Notes: a model not told the origin generated them from the letters alone. 20,452 bases of DNA from Candidatus Portiera sp. (GCA_015163845.1 JAAOII010000148.1:1-20452); one strand, 5' to 3'. Numbered from the stretch's first letter, positions 1 to 8,699 are shown. Numbers and translations: made by a program.

Positions 1-174
1 ATATTTAACTTTTCTATAACCAAACTTGCTTTTAATAACCCCATATATATGTTCAACCTTACACCTAACCTTGTTCAGTTGGTTGTTGCCTTGTCTTATC
101 TTTTGTTTTTCTAAGTCACTAGTCCCACGATATACCTTGCGGTGAATCTTATCCTTGATGCCTTGTTCTTCAAG
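1..174 (-). pseudogene. IS5-family transposase, C-terminal remnant
   Basis: Read on the minus strand, positions 174 to 1 give 58 open codons. They contain the typical C-terminal block of IS5-type DDE transposases: a DKIHRKVYRG stretch, then KVRCKVEHIYGVIKSKFGYR, where the VEH...G.IK..FGYR pattern with its glutamate is the family's third catalytic region. The frame runs off the left window edge, so the true C-terminus is not visible. On the other side the similarity stops near 174, and a stop codon lies at 196-198 in the same frame, so the N-terminal catalytic part is missing. This is a decayed insertion-sequence fragment and not a working transposase. I see no terminal inverted repeat in the window. 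Confidence 0.75.
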
Positions 175-398
175 TTTAAAACTTATAACAGCACTTCAAC
201 TTATTCATATAGTAGATTCTTGCAAACCAAAGATACAAATAGATGATACAGAATTAACATCTTTGAATGTGAAGGAAATAGTGGAATGTCCTATAATGGA
301 TAATATACAACATGGCAAATACCAGCAAGAAGAAAAAGCAAGATGTCCCGAATAAGACGAGCAATGCCGCCTAAGCAAACTCACTAAATATTTTCGGA
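175..398. other. Non-coding stretch between IS remnant and first transporter gene
   Basis: I see no convincing gene here. A 66-codon open frame (155-355, +) begins inside the transposase remnant and has no family signature. A 20-codon lysine-rich frame (312-374, +) has no visible ribosome binding site. The stretch probably holds the upstream region of the transporter at 399, but I find no clear promoter. Confidence 0.4.
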
Positions 399-1571
399 AT
401 GAAGTTTAAGTCAGTCGTCTTGGAGACCTATTTCTATTTTGTATGTGGAATAGTGATGGGGGCTGGGTTTAGCATAATAGGCCCATCCTTACCTTATTTC
501 GCCAGAATCACCAATAAATCATTAGACCAAGTTAGTGATTTGTTCTTAATAATGCCGCTGGGCTTTATCCTCGGTATTTTCGTCTTTCGTTATCTTGCCT
601 TCAAGGACTGGTTGCGGTCTTTGTTCATTGTCAGCGTTTTAGCTCATCTAGTTTTATTGCCACTTATACCCTATACTCGTATTTTTCTACTAATGGCGCT
701 AATGTTCTTCATCATCTCAGTTGGGAGAGGCATAACTAATGTAGGGAGTAATCTTCTGCTACTGGATTTACACAAAAAGAAGGCGGCGCCCTATCTCACT
801 GGTTTTCATTTCTGTTTTGGGGTGGGAGCTACTTTGGCTCCAGTCATTGTTGGTTATAACTTGGAGCATTATGATACCATAATCGGTGCATATTTTCTAT
901 TTGCTTTAATCAATCTACCCCTGCTTTTGTTCTTGCTGAAGTTCAAAATTAGTGCAGTGCCTCGTGACGATATGGCGAAGAAAATGCCCAGCAAGTCCTT
1001 GGTGAAATTATTAGCACTTATATATTTGTATCTTTTTTCCTATGTGGTGGTGGAGGCCGGCTATGGTACTTGGATATTTGCTTATATGAGTATTGAAGAA
1101 GGTGGAGTAATGACTGTCGCTCAAGCAGGATTATTTACTTCTTTCTATTGGCTAGCTTTTACTGTGGGGCGACTCTTGTCTGTGTTTCTTTCTGTTTACT
1201 TTCATCCAATCAAGATCATCTTGGCACATAGTGTTCTAAGTATTCTTGCCATTGTTTTGATTATTTTGTTTACGGATAATTTATGGATAATGTGGCCAGC
1301 TAACATCGCCTTGGGTTTGGGGCTGGCAGTCATCTTCCCTTCTATGATTTTCTACAGTAAAAACACTTTCAATCTGCCACCAAAAACTATCGGTAACTAC
1401 TTCATAGCTGCCCTTGCTGGAGCCATGGCTGGACCTTGGGTGTTGGGACAAATATTTGTCATAGATCGTGATCTCATTTTCTACCCAATGTTGCTGGCAA
1501 CTTTAGCTGTGCCTGTAGCGGCTTTAGCCATTCAGAGAATGGAGAAAACTCTTAATAATAATACTCTATAA
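399..1571 (+). CDS. MFS transporter, MFSD4/FucP-like
   Basis: A 390-residue polytopic membrane protein with about twelve hydrophobic segments, the usual size for a major facilitator. The motif GFHFCFGVGATLAP (about residues 135-148) recalls the LHFFFGVGALLSP block of MFSD4 and sodium-dependent glucose transporter-like MFS proteins, so this is the nearest family I recognise. The substrate cannot be read from the sequence. Only 7 bp separate its stop from the next MFS start, so the two are probably co-transcribed, and both lie upstream of the taurine catabolic genes. They could therefore move a substrate or product of that pathway, such as taurine, sulfite, acetate or alanine, but this rests on position alone. 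The start has no good Shine-Dalgarno; CGGA lies too close to the ATG. A downstream start would remove the first transmembrane helix. Confidence 0.8.
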   Translation: MKFKSVVLETYFYFVCGIVMGAGFSIIGPSLPYFARITNKSLDQVSDLFLIMPLGFILGIFVFRYLAFKDWLRSLFIVSVLAHLVLLPLIPYTRIFLLMALMFFIISVGRGITNVGSNLLLLDLHKKKAAPYLTGFHFCFGVGATLAPVIVGYNLEHYDTIIGAYFLFALINLPLLLFLLKFKISAVPRDDMAKKMPSKSLVKLLALIYLYLFSYVVVEAGYGTWIFAYMSIEEGGVMTVAQAGLFTSFYWLAFTVGRLLSVFLSVYFHPIKIILAHSVLSILAIVLIILFTDNLWIMWPANIALGLGLAVIFPSMIFYSKNTFNLPPKTIGNYFIAALAGAMAGPWVLGQIFVIDRDLIFYPMLLATLAVPVAALAIQRMEKTLNNNTL

Positions 1572-1578
1572 TGATTTT

Positions 1579-2781
1579 ATGACTAGTGCTTCTACAAGGT
1601 TTCAATCCTATTGGTGGGTAGTAATAGCCGCCGCCATTCTTGTAAGTGTGACTATGGGTACACGTCAAGCATTTGGCTTATATATGCCTTCCTTTAGCGA
1701 AATCAATGGAACCGGCAGAGAGTTCTTTGGTTTGGCAATAGCTTTACAGAATCTTTTGTGGGGAGTCGCATCACCAATTGCTGGTGGCTTGGCAGATAAG
1801 TATGGTTGTGGACGTGTAGCTATTTGGGGTTCCCTCGTCTATGGGCTAGGCCTATTGGCAATGTCTGCGAGCATACCCTTAGGATTATTTGGTGGACAGT
1901 TTCTCATAGGGCTAGGTTTAGCTGGAGGTGGTTTCTCCGTCGCCTTGGGGGCAATCGGTAAAAACGTCCCAGCGGAAAAAAGAACTTTTGCCTTGGGTGT
2001 AGGTAGTGCTGGCGGTTCTTTTGGACAGTTCGCTCTGGTGCCTATAAGCGATGTCTTAGCTATTCAGTTAGGATGGGCAGCGGCATTTGCTTGTCTAGCT
2101 GGTATGGCAGTGGCTTTAATGTTGCCATCATCTTTTGTGTTGAAAAATTATGATGTGCGACTTGCAACTAAATCTCTGGATAGAAAACTTAAAGATGTAT
2201 TAAGTGAAGCATTTCGCAATGCCGATTATGTTTTGCTAACCCTAGGGTTTTTTGTTTGTGGACTTCAGGTGGCCTTTGTCGCAACTCACCTACCTGGTTA
2301 TCTTGCTGACCATAATATTTCATCAACTGTAGCTTCTTGGGCTTTGTCATTAATTGGTCTGTTTAATATTTTTGGCACTCTAATATGTGGTTGGTTGGGA
2401 ACTCGCTATAGTAAGAAAAATTGTCTTAGCATACTTTATGTTCTACGCTCCGCAGTGATTATAGTTTTTATATCGGCACCTCCAACTCCTATTAGCACTT
2501 TGGTGTTTAGTGCTTGTTTGGGATTAGTTTGGTTGGGGACAGTCCCTCTCACCAGTGGCCTAGTAGCCCATTTCTTTGGACCTGTTTATATGTCAATGCT
2601 CTATGGCTTTGTGTTTTTATCTCATCAAATGGGTTCTTTTATGGGTGCTTGGATGGGAGGATTTTTATATGATGCAAATGCAAATTATTTAATGATGTGG
2701 TATATAACTGTCATAATGGGTTTGGTTGCCGCTGTCTTGCATCTGCCCATCAAGGAAAAGAACTATGTTATGGTTAATTAA
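1579..2781 (+). CDS. MFS transporter, OFA/monocarboxylate-like
   Basis: A 400-residue MFS protein with about twelve transmembrane segments. The N-terminal region (YWWVVIAAAILVSVTMGTRQ, then a GLYMPSF block) and the motif GGLADKYGCGRV in the first cytoplasmic loop (about residues 67-78) are typical of the oxalate/formate and monocarboxylate-like branch of the superfamily. It sits 7 bp after the first MFS gene and probably shares its transcript. The substrate is unknown; sulfite or organic-acid export is possible from context, because the window holds a sulfite-producing pathway with no other sulfite-handling gene. Its last coding bases and following sequence are repeated 186 bp downstream (see the remnant at 2890-2967), which suggests that a second, related transporter gene once followed it. 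Confidence 0.82.
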   Translation: MTSASTRFQSYWWVVIAAAILVSVTMGTRQAFGLYMPSFSEINGTGREFFGLAIALQNLLWGVASPIAGGLADKYGCGRVAIWGSLVYGLGLLAMSASIPLGLFGGQFLIGLGLAGGGFSVALGAIGKNVPAEKRTFALGVGSAGGSFGQFALVPISDVLAIQLGWAAAFACLAGMAVALMLPSSFVLKNYDVRLATKSLDRKLKDVLSEAFRNADYVLLTLGFFVCGLQVAFVATHLPGYLADHNISSTVASWALSLIGLFNIFGTLICGWLGTRYSKKNCLSILYVLRSAVIIVFISAPPTPISTLVFSACLGLVWLGTVPLTSGLVAHFFGPVYMSMLYGFVFLSHQMGSFMGAWMGGFLYDANANYLMMWYITVIMGLVAAVLHLPIKEKNYVMVN

Positions 2782-2989
2782 GTAATGCTTTGATTAGCAT
2801 AAATTAAGTCAATTAACTTAAAATTGTCTGTATTATTTAGCTCTAAAATATTAAATTATTTTAATCAAAAATAGGTAAAAAATTAATGAGAATATCCTAT
2901 AATAGAATTAATTGTCGCTGGCTTGCATCTGCCTATTAAGGAAAAGAACTGGCTAAGGGTAATATAAGTAATGCTTTGATTAGCATGAA
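2727..2989 (+). repeat. Direct repeat pair, offset 186 bp, over an MFS gene 3' end
   Basis: Positions 2727-2803 and 2913-2989 are direct repeats at a constant offset of 186 bp. They cover the last codons of the MFS gene, the stop codon and about 20 bp after it. The coding part has diverged at several positions, while the stop and the following TAATGCTTTGATTAGCAT are identical in both copies. The shared tail can fold weakly (ATGCT with AGCAT). Confidence 0.8.
2890..2967 (+). pseudogene. 3' remnant of a second MFS transporter gene
   Basis: After an in-frame TGA at 2887-2889, an open frame of 25 codons ends at TAA 2965-2967. It contains GLHLPIKEKN, almost the same as VLHLPIKEKN at the end of the MFS protein encoded upstream (stop 2779-2781). 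The stop codons fall exactly 186 bp apart, so the two ends align without indels. The amino acids after KEKN differ (WLRVI versus YVMVN), so the copy is either old or came from a diverged paralogue. The rest of the gene is gone. A tandem paralogue lost by deletion is the simplest reading; a local duplication followed by drift is the alternative. Confidence 0.65.
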
Positions 2990-3045
2990 TAGCGCTATTA
3001 ATTAGTGCAGTTGGTATTTTTAAATATATTAATTTTGGAGGTGTT

Positions 3046-4161
3046 ATGCTGGTAGGTGTTCCCAAGGAAGTAAAAAATCACGAATACAGGACTGGGCTTT
3101 TGCCTAGCTCCGCAGCTGAGCTCATCAAGCATGGGCACAAGGTAATAGCTGAAACCAAATGTGGCGATGGTGCTGGGTTCAGTGATAATGATTATATTAA
3201 CCTTGGAGTAGAAATCTGCAAAACTGCAGAAGAGATATTTGAGCGGGCTGATATGATCGTCAAGGTCAAAGAGCCACAACCCCAAGAGAGAAAAATGCTC
3301 AGAGAGGGTCAAATACTTTTTACCTATCTCCATTTAGCTCCAGACCTAGAACAAACTCAGGACTTGGTAGACAGTGGAGCAATTTGCATCGCTTATGAAA
3401 CCGTTACTTCTCCTGTTGGCGGGCTGCCACTTTTGGCACCTATGTCAGAAGTTGCTGGACGTTTGTCCATCCAGGCAGGTGCTCATTCATTGGAAAAGGT
3501 TAATGGTGGGCGCGGAGTTCTGTTAGGTGGTGTGCCTGGAACTGGTTCTTCAAAAGTAACCATCATAGGAGGCGGGATAGTCGGAGTAAATGCTGCTGTC
3601 ATTGCCTTAGGAATGGGAGCAAGGGTCTTTATATTTGATAATAACATTAATACTTTGAGAACACTTGAAAGTCGCTTTGGTTCTGCCATAGAGACGATGT
3701 TCTCCAACCATAGTAATCTCCAACGTCATGTGTTGGATTCTGATTTGGTTATTGGTGGCGTTCTCATACCTGGTGCAGTTGCCCCAAAACTGGTAACAAA
3801 GGAAATGATTAGCGAAATGAAAGCAGGATCTGTTGTCGTGGATGTGGCTATTGATCAAGGTGGTTGTTTTGCCACTTCTAAACCCACCACCCACGAAAAG
3901 CCAACCTATAAGGTAGATGATGTTGTGCATTATTGTGTGACAAACATGCCGGGAATGACTCCTCGCACTTCATCAATAGCTCTCAATAATGTTACCCTGC
4001 CATTCGCTATCAACTTGGCAAACAAGGGCTATGTCCAAGCACTCAAAGATGACCCGCACTTTGCTGATGGCTTGAATGTGCATAAGGGAGAGATTACTTG
4101 TAAGGCAGTTGCTCTCGCACAAAACATTGCTTACCGTCCAGTAAGTGAAATTGTAAATTGA
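3046..4161 (+). CDS. ald: Alanine dehydrogenase
   Basis: NAD-dependent alanine dehydrogenase (L-alanine + NAD+ + water to pyruvate + ammonium + NADH), a cytoplasmic enzyme. Its 371 residues match the usual family length. Known catalytic and substrate residues fall at the same numbers as in characterised bacterial enzymes: R15 (EYRTGL), K75 (KVKEP), H96 (YLHLAP) and D270 (AIDQGG). The nucleotide-binding glycine motif GGGIVG is at 175-180. A good ribosome site, GGAGG at 3037-3041, lies 4 nt before the ATG. Within this cluster its likely job is to regenerate the pyruvate consumed by taurine-pyruvate aminotransferase and release taurine nitrogen as ammonium. It is followed by xsc after 23 bp. Confidence in the enzyme is very high; the pathway role follows from context and matches known taurine degraders. 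Confidence 0.97.
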   Translation: MLVGVPKEVKNHEYRTGLLPSSAAELIKHGHKVIAETKCGDGAGFSDNDYINLGVEICKTAEEIFERADMIVKVKEPQPQERKMLREGQILFTYLHLAPDLEQTQDLVDSGAICIAYETVTSPVGGLPLLAPMSEVAGRLSIQAGAHSLEKVNGGRGVLLGGVPGTGSSKVTIIGGGIVGVNAAVIALGMGARVFIFDNNINTLRTLESRFGSAIETMFSNHSNLQRHVLDSDLVIGGVLIPGAVAPKLVTKEMISEMKAGSVVVDVAIDQGGCFATSKPTTHEKPTYKVDDVVHYCVTNMPGMTPRTSSIALNNVTLPFAINLANKGYVQALKDDPHFADGLNVHKGEITCKAVALAQNIAYRPVSEIVN

Positions 4162-4184
4162 TAGCTAACTAGAGAGTAATTAAA

Positions 4185-5930
4185 ATGAAAATGACACCAA
4201 GCGAGGCCTTTGTAGAAGTATTGGCTGCACGTAAAGTGGAGAATATATTTGGCATAGTCGGTTCGGCTTATATGGATGCCTTAGATATTTTCCCAGCTGC
4301 TGGGATAAGATTTATACCCACAGTTCATGAACAAGGATCAGCCCATATGGCAGACGGTTACTCACGAGTGACTGGCAAACATGGGGTGTGCATTGGTCAA
4401 AATGGACCAGGTATAAGCAACTTTGTCACGGGTATTGCTGCCGCTTATTGGGCACATTCTCCGGTGGTAGCTATTACCCCAGAGACCTCAAGTATGTCAA
4501 TAGGCCTAGGCGGTTTCCAAGAAACAGACCAGTTACCTATGTTCTCAAAAATCACCAAGTATCAGGCACATGTAACTGAGTCCGCTAGAATGGCTGAACT
4601 TACCGCACGTGCTTTTGATATGGCTAAGGCATTAATGGGACCCACTCAGCTTAATATCCCACGTAATAAATTTTATGGAGAAATTGATGTTAGCATACCC
4701 AAAGAAATGGGATATTCTTTAGGTGCTGGAGATCAAGATTCATTGGATAATGCTGTCGCTTCTTTGAGCAAAGCCAAGAATCCAGTCATTCTTTCTGGTG
4801 GTGGCGTAGTAATGGGAGATGCTGTTGCTGAGGTCGTCAAACTTGCAGAATATTTGCAAGCACCAGTAATTAATAGTTATTTGCATAATGATTCTTTCCC
4901 GGCTAGTCATCCACTCTGGTGTGGTCCTTTAGGATATCAAGGATCTAAGGCCGCAATGAAGATTGTTAAAGCAGCTGATGCAGTACTTGTCATAGGTTCC
5001 CGCTTAGGGCCTTTTGGCACTCTGCCCCAATATGGTTTGGACTACTGGCCGAAGAAGGCTAAGATCATCCAAATTGATGCAGATCGTAAAATGCTTGGAT
5101 TGGTTAATCCTGCTGAAGTAATTCTTGAAGCAGATGCCAAAGCAGCAACAGCAAAAATTCTACAACTGCTTAAAAAGCAAAAGAACATTGTTTGTCTTAA
5201 AAATAAAGAACAACGTCTCAAGAAAATTCAACAAGAAAAGAGTGCTTGGGAAAAAGAACTTGATGGCTGGGGCAGTGAGAAAGATACTTGGAGTAAGAAA
5301 ATCACCAAAGAAGATGACTATGCTTCTCCACGTCAGATATTACGTGAATTGGAAAAGGCGATGCCAGCAGATGCCATGGTCTCCACAGACATAGGTAATA
5401 TCTGTTCGGTATCTAATAGTTACTTAAGATTTAACAAGCCCAAGAGTTTCTTTGCCGCTATGAGTTTTGGCAATTGTGGCTATGCTTTCCCTGCCATTAT
5501 TGGTGCAAAAGTGGGTGCACCGAAACGTCCTGCTGTTGCCTATGTGGGTGACGGTGCTTGGTGCATGAGTTTTGGTGAGATTTTAACCTGTGTCCGTGAG
5601 GCAATTCCTGTAACTGCCGTTGTTTTCAACAATGGCCAGTGGGGAGCTGAGAAGAAAAATCAAGTAGATTATTACGGCAACAGATTCCTTGGTTCAAACC
5701 TTAAGAATCCTTCTTTTGCTGAAATCGCTAAGTCAATGGGTGCTGAAGGCGTTAGGGTTGACAATGTCAAAGATGTCGGCGAAGCATTAGACAAGGCCTG
5801 TAGTGCTCAAAGAAATGGTAAAACAACTATTTTAGAGGTAATGTGTTCTAAAGAGTTGGGTGATCCTTTTCGCAGAGATGCATTACAGATGCCTAAGAGA
5901 TTACTCTCTAAATACAAGAAGTTTCAGTGA
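4185..5930 (+). CDS. xsc: Sulfoacetaldehyde acetyltransferase
   Basis: ThDP-dependent Xsc, which converts sulfoacetaldehyde and phosphate to acetyl phosphate and sulfite, the carbon-sulfur bond-breaking step of taurine dissimilation. The protein has 581 residues, as expected for the family. The N-terminal pyrimidine-binding domain carries the ThDP-activating glutamate E49 in VHEQGSAHMADGYSR. The C-terminal domain carries the Mg-ThDP motif GDG at 455-457, ending in NN at 482-483, followed by GQWGAEKKNQVDYYGNRF, which I recognise as characteristic of Xsc among acetolactate synthase-like enzymes. The residues about 330-380 are lysine/glutamate rich and probably form the linker between domains. 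It lies 23 bp after ald and is probably in the same operon. It feeds acetyl phosphate to the Pta encoded next. Confidence 0.97.
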   Translation: MKMTPSEAFVEVLAARKVENIFGIVGSAYMDALDIFPAAGIRFIPTVHEQGSAHMADGYSRVTGKHGVCIGQNGPGISNFVTGIAAAYWAHSPVVAITPETSSMSIGLGGFQETDQLPMFSKITKYQAHVTESARMAELTARAFDMAKALMGPTQLNIPRNKFYGEIDVSIPKEMGYSLGAGDQDSLDNAVASLSKAKNPVILSGGGVVMGDAVAEVVKLAEYLQAPVINSYLHNDSFPASHPLWCGPLGYQGSKAAMKIVKAADAVLVIGSRLGPFGTLPQYGLDYWPKKAKIIQIDADRKMLGLVNPAEVILEADAKAATAKILQLLKKQKNIVCLKNKEQRLKKIQQEKSAWEKELDGWGSEKDTWSKKITKEDDYASPRQILRELEKAMPADAMVSTDIGNICSVSNSYLRFNKPKSFFAAMSFGNCGYAFPAIIGAKVGAPKRPAVAYVGDGAWCMSFGEILTCVREAIPVTAVVFNNGQWGAEKKNQVDYYGNRFLGSNLKNPSFAEIAKSMGAEGVRVDNVKDVGEALDKACSAQRNGKTTILEVMCSKELGDPFRRDALQMPKRLLSKYKKFQ

Positions 5931-6054
5931 TACTAATCATAACTACTATAGCTGTTAGCTAATAATAGTTAGTGGGCTATATGTCTAGGTGGCTGATGAA
6001 TTTATCTATTATGGATACTCGGATGCGACTCACTGAGCCAAGGCAAGTTTGTGT

Positions 6055-6058
6055 GGAG
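6055..6058 (+). promoter_or_regulatory. Ribosome binding site that fixes the pta start
   Basis: GGAG at 6055-6058 stands 7 nt before ATG 6066. The longer open frame begins with GTG at 6051 and would place this site inside the coding region, so ATG 6066 is the better start. Confidence 0.6.
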
Positions 6059-6065
6059 TTGGTCA

Positions 6066-7064
6066 ATGCATAGCTCTCTTGCTGCAATCTTTGACAAGGC
6101 AAAAGAGACCCCTGGTATCATTGCTTTGCCTGAGTCCCGAGATGAGCGAGTGGTTCAAGCCGCACAAGAGTTGGCAAATAGCAAACTCGCCTTCCCAGTT
6201 CTCATAGCGAATTCTGACACTATAGATAATCTGAACGACTTGGATGGATTCATTCAATGTTCACTTGATGATTTGTCAAGTAGCAGTAATGCTAAGAATG
6301 GTGGAGTTATTGTCAATATGGATCTTGCTGATAATTCTGATAAATTACAACAGCTTAAGCAGGAGCACTTAAATAAAAACTTGGATGAACCACTTACTCC
6401 TATAACAGTTGGGGCAATGTTGTTATCCGCCAATTTGGTGGATGGTATGATTGCTGGAGCCACCTGCCCTACCGCCACTGTTATAAGGGCTGGTATCAAG
6501 TTGGTAGGGCTTGCTCCTCAAACCAAGACGGTTTCATCTTGCTTTCTAATGCTGGCTGATGATGAACCACTCATCTTTGCTGATTGTGCCATAGTGCCTC
6601 AGCCAAACCCTGAGCAATTAGCAGATATAGCTATTGCGAGTGCCGACATCTATCAAAAGTTATGTGGCAAATCACCTAAAGTGGCAATGCTGTCATTCTC
6701 CACCAAGGGTTCGGCTAAGCACCGAGATGTGGATAAAGTGCAGGAAGCATTGAGTATATTAGGTAGCAGGAATCCCGACTTTGAATATGATGGTGAATTG
6801 CAATTTGATGCTGCCATAGATAAGGCGGTAGCTAAAAGCAAGGCACCTAGCTCAAGTATTGCCGGCAGTGCCAATGTTTTTATATTCCCCGATCTGAATA
6901 GTGCTAATATTGGCTATAAGATAGCACAGCGGCTGGGAGGAATTCCCGCCATAGGTCCTTTGATAATGGGGCTTAAGTATCCTCTAATGGATCTTTCCCG
7001 CGGTTGCTCTAGCGATGATATTACGACTTTAGGGGCAATTACTAGTGTGATGACAAAATGTTAG
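6066..7064 (+). CDS. pta: Phosphate acetyltransferase (short form)
   Basis: Phosphotransacetylase, converting acetyl phosphate and CoA to acetyl-CoA and phosphate in the cytoplasm. The 332-residue protein is the compact, single-domain form, without the extra N-terminal domains of the long E. coli enzyme. Recognisable blocks are ALPESRDERVVQAA near the N-terminus, the FADCAIVPQPNPEQLADIAI block in the middle, the FSTKGSAKH segment, and near the end FPDLNSANIGYKIAQRLGG followed by GPLIMGL and a DLSRGCSSDDI tail, all typical of Pta. It sits after xsc with a 135-bp gap, completing taurine carbon flow to acetyl-CoA. The gap contains an imperfect inverted repeat around 5940-5970. The start is chosen from GGAG at 6055-6058; a GTG at 6051 would add five residues. 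Confidence 0.95.
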   Translation: MHSSLAAIFDKAKETPGIIALPESRDERVVQAAQELANSKLAFPVLIANSDTIDNLNDLDGFIQCSLDDLSSSSNAKNGGVIVNMDLADNSDKLQQLKQEHLNKNLDEPLTPITVGAMLLSANLVDGMIAGATCPTATVIRAGIKLVGLAPQTKTVSSCFLMLADDEPLIFADCAIVPQPNPEQLADIAIASADIYQKLCGKSPKVAMLSFSTKGSAKHRDVDKVQEALSILGSRNPDFEYDGELQFDAAIDKAVAKSKAPSSSIAGSANVFIFPDLNSANIGYKIAQRLGGIPAIGPLIMGLKYPLMDLSRGCSSDDITTLGAITSVMTKC

Positions 7065-7111
7065 TTCATTCTATTCACTCTAGAGATTGTCGCTATTTTG
7101 CAAGATTTTTT

Positions 7112-7137
7112 ATAAAATTTTTAATGAAAAATTTTAT
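7112..7137. promoter_or_regulatory. Perfect AT-only inverted repeat between pta and tpa
   Basis: ATAAAATTTTT (7112-7122) and its exact reverse complement (7127-7137) are separated by AATG. This 11-bp stem has no G or C, so it would be weak for a terminator, although T-runs lie on both sides. It could be a terminator for pta, an operator for the tpa promoter or a supercoiling-sensitive cruciform. The sequence does not decide. Confidence 0.45.
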
Positions 7138-7181
7138 CTACATTTATATTTTTTAAGATAATTAAGTACTAAATTATAGTT

Positions 7182-8501
7182 ATGGAACAGTTCGATAAAA
7201 ACTTTACAAACCTATGGATGCCCTTCACTGCTAATCGCGATTTCAAGAGCAATCCACGGGTTATAACCAAAGCCGAAGGCGTTTATTATACCAACTCAAA
7301 AGGTGACAAGCTATTGGATGGCTCTTCGGGTTTATTCAATACACCTTTAGGTCATTGCCGTCAGGAAATAGCTGATGCAATGTATAAACAATTACAGGAA
7401 TTGGATTATTCGCCTCATTTTAACACTGGGCATCCCTTATCTGCCATTGCCACTGAGCGTATAGCTAAGCTATTGCCGGATGATATTAACCGCATCTACT
7501 TCACCAATTCAGGAAGTGAAACGGTTGATACGACGATTAAGATGATCTATACCTACTGGAGAGCACGTGGTCAAGGACAGAAGACGGTATTAGTATCCCG
7601 TGAACGTGCTTACCATGGAGTAAACCTGGGAGGCGTGGCTTTGGCTGGCATAGTGAATAATAAACGTTTTTTCAATGTTTCTTATCCACAGGTGTATCAT
7701 ATGCGTCATACTTGCTTGGACGAGAATAAATTCACCCGAGGTTTACCAGAGAAAGGTGCTGAGTTGGCTGATGATTTGTTAAGAGCAATCGCCATACATG
7801 GAGCCGAGAATATTGCTGCCTGCTTTATTGAACCAATTGCCGGTGGTATAGGTTGTTTAGTCCCGCCTAAGGGTTATTTGAAACGTCTACGCAAAATCTG
7901 CACCGAGCATGATATATTGCTGGTGATGGACGAAGTAATCACAGGGTTTGCGAGAACTGGTGAGTGGTTTGCTTCCCAGAGTTTCGATGTTGAGGCAGAT
8001 ATTATTACAATGGCTAAAGCGATTACCAATGGTGCAATCCCCATGGGAGCTGTAGCTACCAAACAAGAAATTTATGACACTGTGATAAATAGCAGTGATG
8101 ATAACATGATTGACTTCTTTCATGGCTATACAACTTCCTGTCACCCAGTTGCTTGTGCTGCCTGCATAGCAACCATAGACCTCATGCTTGAGGAGAAAGT
8201 GGATGAGAGAGTTAAGAACATGAGCCAATACTTTGAAGATGCCATATTCAAACTACAGGATCTACCTGTAGTCAAAGATATTCGCAACTATGGTATGTTA
8301 GCTACAGTAGAACTCTTGCCGAAAGATAATAAGCCATCTTTGCGCGGCACTGAGGCCTATCAAAAGCTATTCTGGGCTGGGTTGCACTTCAAGGCAACTG
8401 GAGATAATCTGATTATTGCTCCTGCTTATGTAATGGAGAAAGAAGACATAGATAGAATCATTGAGTTGCTTAGACAAGAACTCAGTAAGATGAAACCCTA
8501 G
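7182..8501 (+). CDS. tpa: Taurine-pyruvate aminotransferase
   Basis: Class III, PLP-dependent aminotransferase that moves the amino group of taurine to pyruvate, giving sulfoacetaldehyde and L-alanine. Length is 439 residues, normal for the family. The PLP lysine is K279 in ITMAKAITNGAIPMGAV. The cofactor-binding aspartate is D250 in VMDEVITGFARTG. The phosphate-binding block is FTNSGSETVD, and the N-terminal WMPFTANRDFK and the YSPHFNTGHP block resemble known Tpa proteins. I call it Tpa and not a general omega-aminotransferase because its neighbours are xsc, pta, ald and tauABC. It begins 117 bp after pta and may have its own promoter there. No clear Shine-Dalgarno precedes the ATG. A strong hairpin follows the gene at 8580-8617. 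Confidence 0.94.
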   Translation: MEQFDKNFTNLWMPFTANRDFKSNPRVITKAEGVYYTNSKGDKLLDGSSGLFNTPLGHCRQEIADAMYKQLQELDYSPHFNTGHPLSAIATERIAKLLPDDINRIYFTNSGSETVDTTIKMIYTYWRARGQGQKTVLVSRERAYHGVNLGGVALAGIVNNKRFFNVSYPQVYHMRHTCLDENKFTRGLPEKGAELADDLLRAIAIHGAENIAACFIEPIAGGIGCLVPPKGYLKRLRKICTEHDILLVMDEVITGFARTGEWFASQSFDVEADIITMAKAITNGAIPMGAVATKQEIYDTVINSSDDNMIDFFHGYTTSCHPVACAACIATIDLMLEEKVDERVKNMSQYFEDAIFKLQDLPVVKDIRNYGMLATVELLPKDNKPSLRGTEAYQKLFWAGLHFKATGDNLIIAPAYVMEKEDIDRIIELLRQELSKMKP

Positions 8502-8579
8502 ATCTCTATAGTAAATCTCTATAGCAGGTATCTAAAGAAGTATCCGGGGGGATTTAAATAACTGCGGGAGTATTAAACA

Positions 8580-8617
8580 AAATAGGGTCTGATTGGTTAA
8601 CCAGTCAGACCCTATTT
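8580..8617. terminator. Bidirectional terminator between tpa and tauC
   Basis: A 17-bp stem (8580-8596 with 8601-8617) has a TTAA loop and a single G-T wobble pair. The core is GGGTCTGA/TCAGACCC. Read on the plus strand the stem is followed by ATTTTAATTT; on the minus strand the 3' side is TTTGTTTAATA. It sits between two convergent transcripts and probably stops both. Confidence 0.85.
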
Positions 8618-8699
8618 ATTTTAATTTGTGAAACTCTTTTAACCACCTAACCACAGCTAAGCAGTTAGAAGTAGATTAGCTCTCTTATATAAAACCCCC

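Noticed and set aside
155..355. Open frame of 66 codons on the plus strand
   Set aside because: It begins inside the transposase remnant, has no ribosome site and shows no recognisable family pattern.
312..374. 20-codon lysine-rich open frame
   Set aside because: It is too short to distinguish from chance and has no ribosome site or conserved partner.
2998..3333. Minus-strand open frame of 111 codons over ald
   Set aside because: It is antisense to a clear ald gene and has no family features.
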